Shown here: piece after piece, positions 7,995 to 16,900 of the stretch | How positions within the stretch are numbered: the stretch's first letter is position 1 | Layout of the letters: each line of letters begins with the position of its first letter | NCBI RefSeq assembly: GCF_046533115.1 | Contig: NZ_JAJQRC010000003.1 | Location: forward strand, 62,001 to 126,000 | Source: JAIRMO01 sp046533115 | GTDB taxonomy: Bacteria > Spirochaetota > Spirochaetia > Treponematales > Breznakiellaceae | Reading direction: 5' to 3' | Length of the DNA: 64,000 nt | Program-made: the position numbers and the translations under genes | Notes under the pieces: model-generated | Databases searched by the model: none | What the model was told of the DNA's origin: nothing | Seen by the model: the letters and a program-made list of their open reading frames with translations, nothing else

Positions 7995-9994
7995 TGGCAA
8001 AAAACAGGCCGGAAGCAAAACAAGCCGGTGAATCCCGGGCCGCGGTTCTGGAACGGCTCATCAGTTCCTATCAGGAATCTTACTATAATGGGGAAGGGGA
8101 CATATCCGATGGGGAATTCGACCTCCTCTGGGATGAACTCAAGGCCCTCAAACCGGACAGTCCCATCCTCCGGCGGGTGGGGATGGACGCGGTGGACGGT
8201 TTTCCCAAGGCCCGGCACCTTATCCCCATGGGGAGCCAGGAAAAAGCCGCCAATCCCCAGGAATTCCGCGCCTGGGCCGAAAAAACCGCCCCTTCGGTGA
8301 TGGTGGTGCAGTACAAACTGGATGGGGCAAGCATGGAGCTCCAGTACGAGCAGGGTAAGCTCCGGCGGGCCATAACCCGGGGGGACGGGATCATCGGCGA
8401 CGAGATCACCCGGAATGCCCGGCGTATGGGGGGGGTCCTGGAGGAACTGGATATCCCCTTTACCGGGGGGGTCCGGGGAGAGGTGGTGATGACCCACGAT
8501 GTTTGGCGGGAAAAATACCCGGACAAGGCAAATTGCCGGAACGCCGCCAACGGTATCATGCGCCGTAAGGACGGGGAGGGTTGTGAGGACCTCACCCTGA
8601 TCGTCTACGATGCCGCCGCCGGTGGGGACGATTCCTTTTTTAAGGATGAACGTGAAAAAATAGGCTGGCTCCGGGACCGGGGTTTTTCGGTTACGGTTAC
8701 CCAGGAATTCACCGCCGTGGAGGAGGTGATCGCCTACCGGGCCGCGGTAGCGGAAGACCGGAAATCCCTTTCGGTGGATATCGACGGCCTCGTGGTCAAG
8801 GACCTTTATACCGATATGGCCGACCTCAGGCGGACCCGGCCGGAACGGCAGATAGCCTTTAAATTCGACCTGGAAACCGCGGTCAGCATCCTCCGGGGGG
8901 TAGAGTGGAGTGAGTCCGGGGCCACCTATACCCCTATCGGCATTGTAGACCCGGTACGCCTCGCGGGAACCACGGTACAGCGGGCAAACCTCAACAACCC
9001 CGACATGATCCGTGCCCTGGGCCTTAAGATAGGTTCCCTGGTTACCATTGTCAAACGGGGGGAGATTATCCCGAAAATTGAGGGCCTTGCCCCGGGGTAT
9101 ACTCCGTCGGACGAGGAGCGGGACATCGAATTTCCCACCCGGTGCGGAAGCTGCGGTAGCGCTTTGGAAGACGGGGGAACCCGGCTTTTTTGCCCCAAGG
9201 CGGACTGCCCGAAGCGGCTCCTCCACCGGCTGGAAAAGTGGATTTCCGTCCTGGATATTCGGGAATTGGGGGAAAAGCTCATCCGGCAGCTCTTCGACAA
9301 GGACCGGGTCCGCTATATTCCGGATCTCTACACCTTGACGGCGGAGGAACTGGCGGAATATGAGCGGATGGGGGAGCTTTCCGCGGCCAAGGTGATCCGG
9401 CATATCCGTACCCCTCGGGAGCTTCCCCTGGCGGTTTTTATCGCGGGTTTTGATTTTGAGGGAGTGGGGGAGCTGATCATGGAACGGGTCGTATCCGCGG
9501 GATACGATACCCTGGATAAACTCAAAAGTGCATCGGTGGAGGAGCTGGCCGCGGTTTACGGCCTGGGGGAGATCACCGCCCGGACTATTTTGGAAGGGCT
9601 TACCGAAGCCGCCGCCGAGCTTGAGGGGGTTCTTGCCACGGGGATCATCACCATTGCCCCTCCGCCCCGAGCGGAGGAACAGCCCCTGCGCTCTTTTTCC
9701 TTCTGTTTTACCGGAGAATTAGCCTCCATGAAGCGTTCCGAGGCGGAGGAACGGGTAAAGGCCCTGGGGGGGACCGCCAAGACATCGGTGGTCAAGGACC
9801 TTTCTTTCCTGGTGACCAATGATCCCGAATCGGGATCCGGGAAAAACAAAAAGGCCCATGCCCTGGGAATTCCCATTATCGGCGAGGGGGAATTCCTTGC
9901 CATCCTGGAGGATCCCGCCCGGGCATCCACGTATTCCCAGCTTCCCGCCGAAGCCGCCTCTGGGGGAAAGTCCCCCCAGGGGGAGCTCTTCTAA
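7994..9994 (+). CDS. ligA: NAD-dependent DNA ligase, divergent
   Basis: A 666-residue LigA that seals nicks during replication and repair using NAD. The adenylation domain carries the active-site lysine in YKLDGAS near residue 112, followed by ITRGDGIIGDEITRN. A four-cysteine zinc finger (CGSCG and CPKADCP, residues about 383-406), helix-hairpin-helix repeats (about 460-545) and a C-terminal BRCT domain (about 565-645) complete the usual order. The N-terminal Ia region is recognisable (YYNGEGDISDGEFD), but the usual PMLSL-type motif reads PMGSQEKA and the RNAAAGS-type motif reads CRNAANGIM, so it is a divergent member. Coupled to trmB; hrpB follows after six bases. Confidence 0.92.
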   Translation: MAKNRPEAKQAGESRAAVLERLISSYQESYYNGEGDISDGEFDLLWDELKALKPDSPILRRVGMDAVDGFPKARHLIPMGSQEKAANPQEFRAWAEKTAPSVMVVQYKLDGASMELQYEQGKLRRAITRGDGIIGDEITRNARRMGGVLEELDIPFTGGVRGEVVMTHDVWREKYPDKANCRNAANGIMRRKDGEGCEDLTLIVYDAAAGGDDSFFKDEREKIGWLRDRGFSVTVTQEFTAVEEVIAYRAAVAEDRKSLSVDIDGLVVKDLYTDMADLRRTRPERQIAFKFDLETAVSILRGVEWSESGATYTPIGIVDPVRLAGTTVQRANLNNPDMIRALGLKIGSLVTIVKRGEIIPKIEGLAPGYTPSDEERDIEFPTRCGSCGSALEDGGTRLFCPKADCPKRLLHRLEKWISVLDIRELGEKLIRQLFDKDRVRYIPDLYTLTAEELAEYERMGELSAAKVIRHIRTPRELPLAVFIAGFDFEGVGELIMERVVSAGYDTLDKLKSASVEELAAVYGLGEITARTILEGLTEAAAELEGVLATGIITIAPPPRAEEQPLRSFSFCFTGELASMKRSEAEERVKALGGTAKTSVVKDLSFLVTNDPESGSGKNKKAHALGIPIIGEGEFLAILEDPARASTYSQLPAEAASGGKSPQGELF

Positions 9995-10000
9995 GCCCCC

Positions 10001-12535
10001 ATGGGAACATCCCCCATCGGCCGGATCCTCCGGGAAACTGGTCTTCCCCTGGTTCCCCGTCTGGGGGAGATCTGCGGCGCCCTGGAGGAACGGGGTCTTG
10101 CGGTGGTCCGCTCCGATCCGGGGACGGGGAAATCCACCCTCCTCCCCCTGGCCCTGGTGGATCATCCCGCCTCGATGAATGGCCGGATCCTCATGCTGGA
10201 ACCCCGCCGGGCCGCCGCGGTGGGGATCGGCGTCCGGATGGCGGACCTCCTGGGGGAGAAAATCGGGGAACGGATAGGTTATTCGGTACGGTTGGAGCGG
10301 CGCCTTTCCCCCCGTACCCAGGTAGAGGTCCTTACCGAAGGGCTTTTGGTCCGGCGGCTCCAGGGGGACCCTGATCTGGAGGGGATTTCCACGGTTATCT
10401 TCGATGAGTTCCACGAACGGTCGGTCCATACGGATCTGGCCTTGGCCCTGATCCTGGACCTCCGCCGGATGGGCCGCAAGGTCCGGCTCCTCATCATGTC
10501 CGCCACCATGGACGCCGCCCGGATTGGGGCCTTTATCGATTCCGTGGAAAACAGGACCGGGGCGGACAAAACCCCGGTTTTTGACTGCCCCGGCAGGGTC
10601 TTCCCGGTAAAAATCGAATACCGCCCTGTTTCCGACCGGGTTCCCTTGGGGATAGCCTGCGCCCAAGCCCTCTTAGGGGTCCTTGAAACGGAAAAAACCG
10701 GGGACGTACTGGTTTTTCTTCCGGGGAAGGGGGAAATCCGGGCCGCCGCCCGGATCCTGGAAGAAGCCCTGCCCGGAGAGGGTTGGCAGGTGCTTCCCCT
10801 CCACGGAGGGCTTCCCCTGGTAAAACAGCGGGAGGTGATCGCCCCCCATACCGGACCGGGTAAGAAGCTTCGGCGGATAATCCTTGCCACCAATGTGGCC
10901 GAGACCGGACTCACCGTGCCGGGGATTACCCTGGTGGTGGATTCAGGCTACGCCCGGATAGAACGCTTCCACCTGCCCACGGGCATGAACCGGCTTATCC
11001 GGGAACCCATAAGCCGCCAGGCCGCGGACCAGCGGGCGGGGCGGGCGGGACGGCTGATGCCGGGCCGTTGTATCCGTCTCTGGGAGGAATCCCTGCCCCG
11101 GCCGGCGGAGACCGACCGGGAGATAGGCCGGATTGACCTGGCCGGCCCGGTGCTGGAAAGCCTCCTCTGGGGGGCTCGTGGCCGGGAGGAGCTTCCCTGG
11201 CCGGATATGCCTCCGGAATCGGCCTGGGACCGGGCCCTGGAACTACTCCGGCGCTTGGGGGCGGCGGATGGGGATCGCCGGGCTACCACCCGGGGCAGGG
11301 AGATAGCCCGGCTGGGACTGCATCCCCGGCTGGGGGCGCTCTGCCTGGCGGGGCAGGCCGCGGGACAGGGGGGGCTTGCGGCGGTGTCGGCGGCGATCCT
11401 CTCCGAGCGGGACGGGTCGGGGATCCTGGAGGACGCCGATTTCCGCCGCCGGCTGGCCCTGGTTCGGCAGGCCCGGGAAGGGATCGGGAACACCCCCTGG
11501 GTAACGGGAATTCTGAGAACCGCCGGGGATCTCCTCAAACGGCTGGGCTCCGGGGCGGGGGATCTTTCCTGGAATCCCGGGGAAGAGGCCTCGGTGGGGG
11601 ACCTCCTCAGGGCCGCTTTTCCCGACCGGATCGCCAGGCTCCAGGGGGGACGGCGGTTCCGGTTTGTTTCGGGCCGGGAGGGAACCCTGGAGGGCCCCCT
11701 GGGAGAGGCGGAATGGCTGGTGGCGGTGGAGGTGGACGCCGGAGAACGGGCCGCCCGGATAGCTTTGGCCGCCCCCCTTTCCCCGGCGGGCGCCCTGGCG
11801 GCGCTGGCGGGGGAGATCAGGACCCACACCGCCGTCTCCTGGCAGGATCTGATCCCCCGGACCACGGTTACCCGCCGGGCGGGGAAGCTCGTCATCTCCG
11901 AAGAGCGGCGGCCCGGATCGCGGGAAGAGATCCTCCCGGAACTGCCCGTCCTGCTCCGGGATAAGGGGCTGGGGATCCTTCCCTGGGATGAAGGGGCCCG
12001 GCGGCTGCTGGACCGGATCCGCTTTTTTGCCGCTTCCGGGGGCGGAGAAGGGCCGGACGCTGCCCAATGGACCGACGAAGCCCTTTCCCGGACCGCCTCG
12101 GACTGGCTTGGTCCCGAGCTATGGGAAGGCCGTGATCGGGGCAAGGGGCCCGTCATCGACGGAACCGGTTTGGCCCGGGCCCTGGAGGCCCGGCTGGGGT
12201 GGAAACAAAAACAGGATCTGGACCGCCGGGTTCCGGATTTCTTTATCCTTCCCAACAGGAAAAAACGCCCCCTGGACTACGGTTCCGGGGAACCGGTACT
12301 CCGCCTTCGCCTTCAGGACGCCTTTGGCATCGGGGAAGAAAAACGTATCCTGGGGATCCCCGTGGTCTTCCATCTCCTCTCTCCGGCGGACCGGCCCATC
12401 CAGATCACGGCGGATCTACCGGGTTTCTGGGCCGGTTCCTATGGCGGAGTCCGTAAGGAACTGCGGGGCCGCTACCCAAAACACTTCTGGCCCGAGGATC
12501 CGGGTAACTTACCGGAAAGGGGAACCCCTCAGTAG
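10001..12535 (+). CDS. hrpB: ATP-dependent helicase HrpB
   Basis: An 844-residue DEAH-type RNA helicase of the HrpB family. Motif I is SDPGTGKSTLLPL near residue 45, motif II is DEFHERS near residue 134, motif III is MSATMD near 166, and motif VI is QRAGRAGR near 345. The HrpB-specific C-terminal region, including a run of Trp and Arg/Gly-rich segments to the end (FWAGSYGGVRKELRGRYPKHFWPEDP), is intact. Its cellular role in most bacteria is not settled. The gene starts seven bases after ligA and converges with a minus-strand gene, the stops overlapping by seven bases. The base composition is among the most GC-rich in the window. Confidence 0.92.
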   Translation: MGTSPIGRILRETGLPLVPRLGEICGALEERGLAVVRSDPGTGKSTLLPLALVDHPASMNGRILMLEPRRAAAVGIGVRMADLLGEKIGERIGYSVRLERRLSPRTQVEVLTEGLLVRRLQGDPDLEGISTVIFDEFHERSVHTDLALALILDLRRMGRKVRLLIMSATMDAARIGAFIDSVENRTGADKTPVFDCPGRVFPVKIEYRPVSDRVPLGIACAQALLGVLETEKTGDVLVFLPGKGEIRAAARILEEALPGEGWQVLPLHGGLPLVKQREVIAPHTGPGKKLRRIILATNVAETGLTVPGITLVVDSGYARIERFHLPTGMNRLIREPISRQAADQRAGRAGRLMPGRCIRLWEESLPRPAETDREIGRIDLAGPVLESLLWGARGREELPWPDMPPESAWDRALELLRRLGAADGDRRATTRGREIARLGLHPRLGALCLAGQAAGQGGLAAVSAAILSERDGSGILEDADFRRRLALVRQAREGIGNTPWVTGILRTAGDLLKRLGSGAGDLSWNPGEEASVGDLLRAAFPDRIARLQGGRRFRFVSGREGTLEGPLGEAEWLVAVEVDAGERAARIALAAPLSPAGALAALAGEIRTHTAVSWQDLIPRTTVTRRAGKLVISEERRPGSREEILPELPVLLRDKGLGILPWDEGARRLLDRIRFFAASGGGEGPDAAQWTDEALSRTASDWLGPELWEGRDRGKGPVIDGTGLARALEARLGWKQKQDLDRRVPDFFILPNRKKRPLDYGSGEPVLRLRLQDAFGIGEEKRILGIPVVFHLLSPADRPIQITADLPGFWAGSYGGVRKELRGRYPKHFWPEDPGNLPERGTPQ

Positions 12536-13155
12536 GTGTTTTCGTCCATAGCCTGGAAGCGTTCCCGAACACCCTGGAGCAAAGCCAACTCCCGGTTGAT
12601 GATTTTTTCGTAATCCAGGGATTTATTCTCGATTCTGGCCGCTTCATCTTCCCAAAATTGAACCTGGGTAAGGTTGATAAACCGGAACCGCCGCTCCTGG
12701 GCCTTCATCCCCCATTCGATCGCGTCTTTCCAGTAGTACAGGGCGGTACGGAAACAGGTTTCCGCAGTTTCCAGGCTTTCCAGATTTTGTTCTTTCCAGG
12801 GGGCGTTGTAAAAATAGGCGTTCCGTTTATTCCACTTGTTCCCTAAAAAAAGGTACTGTTCTATCAGTTTGAGGTTGACATGCATCATAAAGAGGTACCG
12901 GTATTTTTCCCATTGGATTTCGTTTTCGATCCGGGCCATGGCATAGAGGGGATTGGCAAAATCCGCCTTGAGGGCCCGCTCAAGCCAATAGATATTTTCC
13001 ATGGTATCATCGGGATACTGGATATAGTGGAGATGGTAGAGCTTAAAGAACTGCTCCTTGTACCGGACTAAATAGGCGTTTAAGGACGGGGGGTTCAGGA
13101 TACATAACAGAATCCCCATAAGCAAGATACCCCAAAATTTATGCGCCTTTCCCAC
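12529..13155 (-). CDS. Exported helical protein, function unknown
   Basis: A 208-residue product with an N-terminal signal or anchor segment (FWGILLMGILLCILNPP) and a helical, aromatic-rich body with Tyr/Trp/Arg clusters (YYWKDAIEWGMKAQERRFRFINL). I do not recognise a family; a treponeme-conserved periplasmic protein is likely. The GTG start is supported by GAGGAGG located seven bases upstream, which itself lies in the end of tmk. The two genes are nine bases apart and surely cotranscribed. Confidence 0.72.
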   Translation of the reverse strand: MGKAHKFWGILLMGILLCILNPPSLNAYLVRYKEQFFKLYHLHYIQYPDDTMENIYWLERALKADFANPLYAMARIENEIQWEKYRYLFMMHVNLKLIEQYLFLGNKWNKRNAYFYNAPWKEQNLESLETAETCFRTALYYWKDAIEWGMKAQERRFRFINLTQVQFWEDEAARIENKSLDYEKIINRELALLQGVRERFQAMDENTY

Positions 13156-13164
13156 TGTTCCTCC

Positions 13165-13842
13165 TCAGCTCTCCTCCCCCCACGCTTCAAATATCGGCAT
13201 TTGCCGCAGAATCCTCCAGACCTCTTCGGCCACTTCTTCCGCCGGCCTGGAGGCATCCAGGTGTTCCAGCCGGACCTCCCCGGCGGCATAGGCCGGGAGC
13301 AGGGCCCGGTACCGTTCCCGTACCAGGAGCTGGACATCAAGGCGTTCGTAAACGTCCCGCCCGGAGCGCCCTTCCAGCCGTTCAAGGGCAATATTCGGGT
13401 CAAGGTCAAAAAAAATGAGCAGTTCCGGGAGGGGAAAATCCCGGTTCAAAAGGGCGGGCAATGCTTCCCCGCAGTCTATCCCTTGATACACCAGGGAAGA
13501 GGGGACATAACGGTCCGAAACAACCAGATCTCCCGCAAGACAGTGCTCCCGAATACCTTCGGGGCCAAAGAGGTGTTCGTTCCGGTCCGCCGCGAAAAGC
13601 CGGGCGACGGTTTCCGGTTTTAAGGGCAGGGTTCCCCGCAGGGCCTGACGGAGGATGCGGCCTATGGGGCTGTCCGTGGGTTCAAAGGTGGCAAATAGCC
13701 GGAGGCCCGGTTCGGTTTTCCCCCCCCGGTGGATTTCCGGAGTTTGCTCCGGATTAAGACGGTTTCGGAGCAGTTCAATCTGGGTAGAGGTACCGCTCCC
13801 GTCGCCGCCTTCAAAAACAACAAAATTACGGAGTATATTCAT
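13165..13842 (-). CDS. tmk: Thymidylate kinase with altered P-loop
   Basis: Thymidylate kinase phosphorylates dTMP to dTDP, needed for DNA synthesis. The 225-residue protein carries FEGGDGSGTSTQ near residue 10, the DRY motif (SDRYVPSSLVYQG) near residue 96 and an Arg-rich LID region (RLEGRSGRDVYERLD) near 147. The canonical P-loop is GxDGxGKST; here the invariant lysine position is threonine, which I checked on the nucleotide sequence. I start at the internal ATG 13842 (MNILRNF) because the family begins there; an upstream in-frame ATG at 13863 overlaps an extended -10 (TGGTATAAC). Confidence 0.87.
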   Translation of the reverse strand: MNILRNFVVFEGGDGSGTSTQIELLRNRLNPEQTPEIHRGGKTEPGLRLFATFEPTDSPIGRILRQALRGTLPLKPETVARLFAADRNEHLFGPEGIREHCLAGDLVVSDRYVPSSLVYQGIDCGEALPALLNRDFPLPELLIFFDLDPNIALERLEGRSGRDVYERLDVQLLVRERYRALLPAYAAGEVRLEHLDASRPAEEVAEEVWRILRQMPIFEAWGEES

Positions 13843-13871
13843 GGTATTGTTATACCATGGCATGGCTTTTT

Positions 13872-13900
13872 TTGCATATTCGTGGTATTTTTAGTATACT
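13872..13900 (+). promoter_or_regulatory. Promoter of the tamB-bamA-skp cluster
   Basis: TTGCAT, 17 bases, TATACT. The -10 lies inside a perfect 12-base palindrome (TTAGTATACTAA, 13891-13902), which could serve as an operator. Transcription would begin near 13907 and run into tamB. Confidence 0.55.
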
Positions 13901-13969
13901 AATTTTTGAGCCGCTTTTAAAAGCCGATTTGGTTTTGCACCGGCTTAAATGAGATGCAAGGGATCACAG

Positions 13970-16900
13970 GTGGTCAATTCCGCGGAAAATCACGCCGGTA
14001 GATTACATGAACACACTGGTTACCGTTTAATTCGGTTCAGTATGGAATTTCTCACCTTTTTGATCCTGGTCATCGTTACCACCCTCATATTACGGCCCCT
14101 GCAGCGTGCCATGTCCGACCGTATGACCGAGCTTCGGGATTACGGTATTACCCGGCTGGAGGAGGTAATCAACCGGCGGATCGAATATGCCTCTATGGGG
14201 ACCTCGGTTTTCGGGACCCTGGACATACGAAACATCCGGATCTCCGGTATTGATACCGAACCCGCGGTGGAGATCTCCCGGCTCAGGATCTCCTATTCCC
14301 CCTGGAAACTTTTACGGGGGGAGCTGGTAGCATCGGTTAATTCCATCCTTATCGATAAACCGGCCATAGTCCTGGATTCGGCGCGGGATAGGGATTTGTG
14401 GCGGCTTCTATCTTCTTCTACGGATTCTTATTCCACCGGGATCCGTTGGAGTAAGGATATGCTGCCCGAAAATTTGGTGGTCCGGATTAGGGGAGGGGAA
14501 TGTATCCTCAAGGATGGGGAAAACAGCCTTGCCGCCGATAATGTAACCTTGAACTTTACGGTAGAGCAGGGCCGGATCAGTTTTCAAGGCCAATGGGATA
14601 CGGATGTTTTTTTAGACCGAACTCTGGGCCGTTCCCTGGAGGCGGACTTTTCCGGCAAAATCAGGGGTGAATTTTCTGATGCGCTGGATAATGGATTTGT
14701 TACGTTAAATGTTCCCGCTTTTGAGACGGATCTGTTTGCGTTGCGGCCGTTGACGGTAAATTGCACCCTCGCGGACGGTAAAATCGAAATAAGAAAGATT
14801 GACGATCAGATTCCTTTGGATTTGCATATGGGGTATGACCTTGCATCAAGAGAACTTTCCGGGGAATTCCAGTCCGAAAATTTTTTACTGGGCGAGTTAT
14901 TTTCCTTTTCGGGTCCCTGGGCAAAGTACAATGCCTGGCTTGCCCTGCGGACCACCGGCACCGCTTCCTTGGGGATTGACCGGGAGGGGAAAATAAGTTA
15001 TGACCTGGATCTTTCCGGAATTATCCCGGCTGGTATGTCCTTGGGCATGGGGGACACCGCGTATACTATAAGCGGAACCGGGGATCAACGGCATATTACC
15101 GTTGATAAGATATCCCTCACTGCCCCCCTGGGGGTTCTGGATTTTTCAGGGGAAATAGGCCTGGACCCCTTTGCGCCGAACGGTACCCTCTCGGTTTCCA
15201 AATTGAGCCTTTCCGGGGACGCCCCTTCGGTCAGTGGGGATTTCAGTATCAGTACCGAAGGCCGGGAGTTTACTATTTCCGGGGAGGACCTGTCCCTGGG
15301 TTCCGTGTTAATCTCCGCCCTGGATGCGGTAATTCAATGGGAAGATCAGGGCTTAAACTTTTTTGTATCGGCCCTGCAGTTTAAGAACATGGAATCCTAC
15401 GAGGATGTTCAGCCCACTAAGCTGTCCCTGGATGGTTCCTATACCTTTAATCCCCGGGAACTTCAGGTAACGTTCTTTCTGACCTCCTTTCCCCTGTTGG
15501 ATATAATCAACATAGCCAGATCCTTTGGAAATATACCGGCGGTCCCGGAAGCGGCGGTGGGTCTGCTGGAGGATATAGCGGTAACCACCGAAATATTCAT
15601 TACCACCGATTTTGAGCATCTGTTGTATAATGCTCCCCATTCCGTGGTTGCCTATGGGGGGGAACAGGACATTTTTTCCCTGTTTTCCCTATCAGGGAGC
15701 GATCTGCGCCTTGAGGTGGAAGACGGCCGGGTGGTTTGGGGCGAAGAGATGACCATGTTTTCCGGTTCCGCGGATTTTTCCAATCTCCAGGACATTTCAT
15801 TTGCCCTGCGCCTGGCCTACCAAGAGATGGCCTATTATTTTGAAGGGCTGGTGCTGGATCAGCGTTCCTTGAGTATCCAGGGCGCCTATGGGCTTTCGGT
15901 TTATATGGCCAAAACCGATTTTGGCGGATATTCAGGATTTGTAGAAACCGCCGCTTTCCCGCTTCCCATTAACGGCCAATTCGCCTGGCTTACCCTCCTG
16001 TCGTCCATGCGGTATGAATCAAAGGACCAATGGTCTTTTGACATCAGCAATTTGGAAGTCCGGGAACTGTCCACCCCCGCATCGCTTACCACCACCCTAT
16101 CGTTCAGGGGCAGGGGGAATCAAGACGGGGCGTGGTTTCCCGAACTCCTGTTTAATGACGGCCGGGGCCTGTTATCCGGCGGGGCCTCATTAGCCTGGGA
16201 CGAGGCTTTTTCCGATATTTCAGGTACGGTTTCTCTGGCCAATCCCGAAGATGCCGAGGAATTCATCCTGAAGGGTGGATGGAGCAACGGCGCCCTTACC
16301 CTTAATCTACAGCTTTCCCAGTTTCAGATTGGCCGGGTCATACGAAATTCCAACAATATCCTGGTTACGGGGGATACGGCTATAACGTGGAATTCCATGG
16401 ATTTTTTTCTCGTGGACTTTAACCTGTCCTCCTTGACCGCGTCTATAAGCGAAACCCCGGTCCATGCCTCCGTATCCGGTGCCCTGACGGCGGATAATTT
16501 TTTTGCCGAAAATTTACAGATCTCCTACGGCGGCCTCACCGCGGAATTTTCCTATCTCAGGATGAACAATAAAATACCCCTGGTGGAGACGGATGCCCAT
16601 ATTTGGGGGACCGCCCTGGGCCGGGATATGGATGTATCCCTGACGGCACGGGTTGATTTTAAGCCCCTGGATTCCTGGTTTGATATAAACCGGATGCTGC
16701 AATCCTTTGACGGGCGTTTGCTGGTAAACCATATCCGGGTAAATACCGCCGAATCCGCGGAGCCCTTTGATTTTTCTTTTTCCCGTTCCGAATCCCTTAT
16801 TTCCCTTTCCGGCGGTCCTGATGAAATGATCCAGATGTGGCTCGCCGAAGACGGGGGATTTTATGCGGGCTTCTCCAATCCGTCGCCCATTCGGGGTTCT

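Noticed and set aside
7991..9403. 470-codon minus-strand ORF across ligA
   Set aside because: Gly/Pro-rich shadow of ligA, with no ribosome binding site or family match.
10948..12255. Long minus-strand ORF inside hrpB
   Set aside because: It is Arg/Ser-rich and has no family pattern. It is a shadow caused by high GC in the hrpB coding strand.
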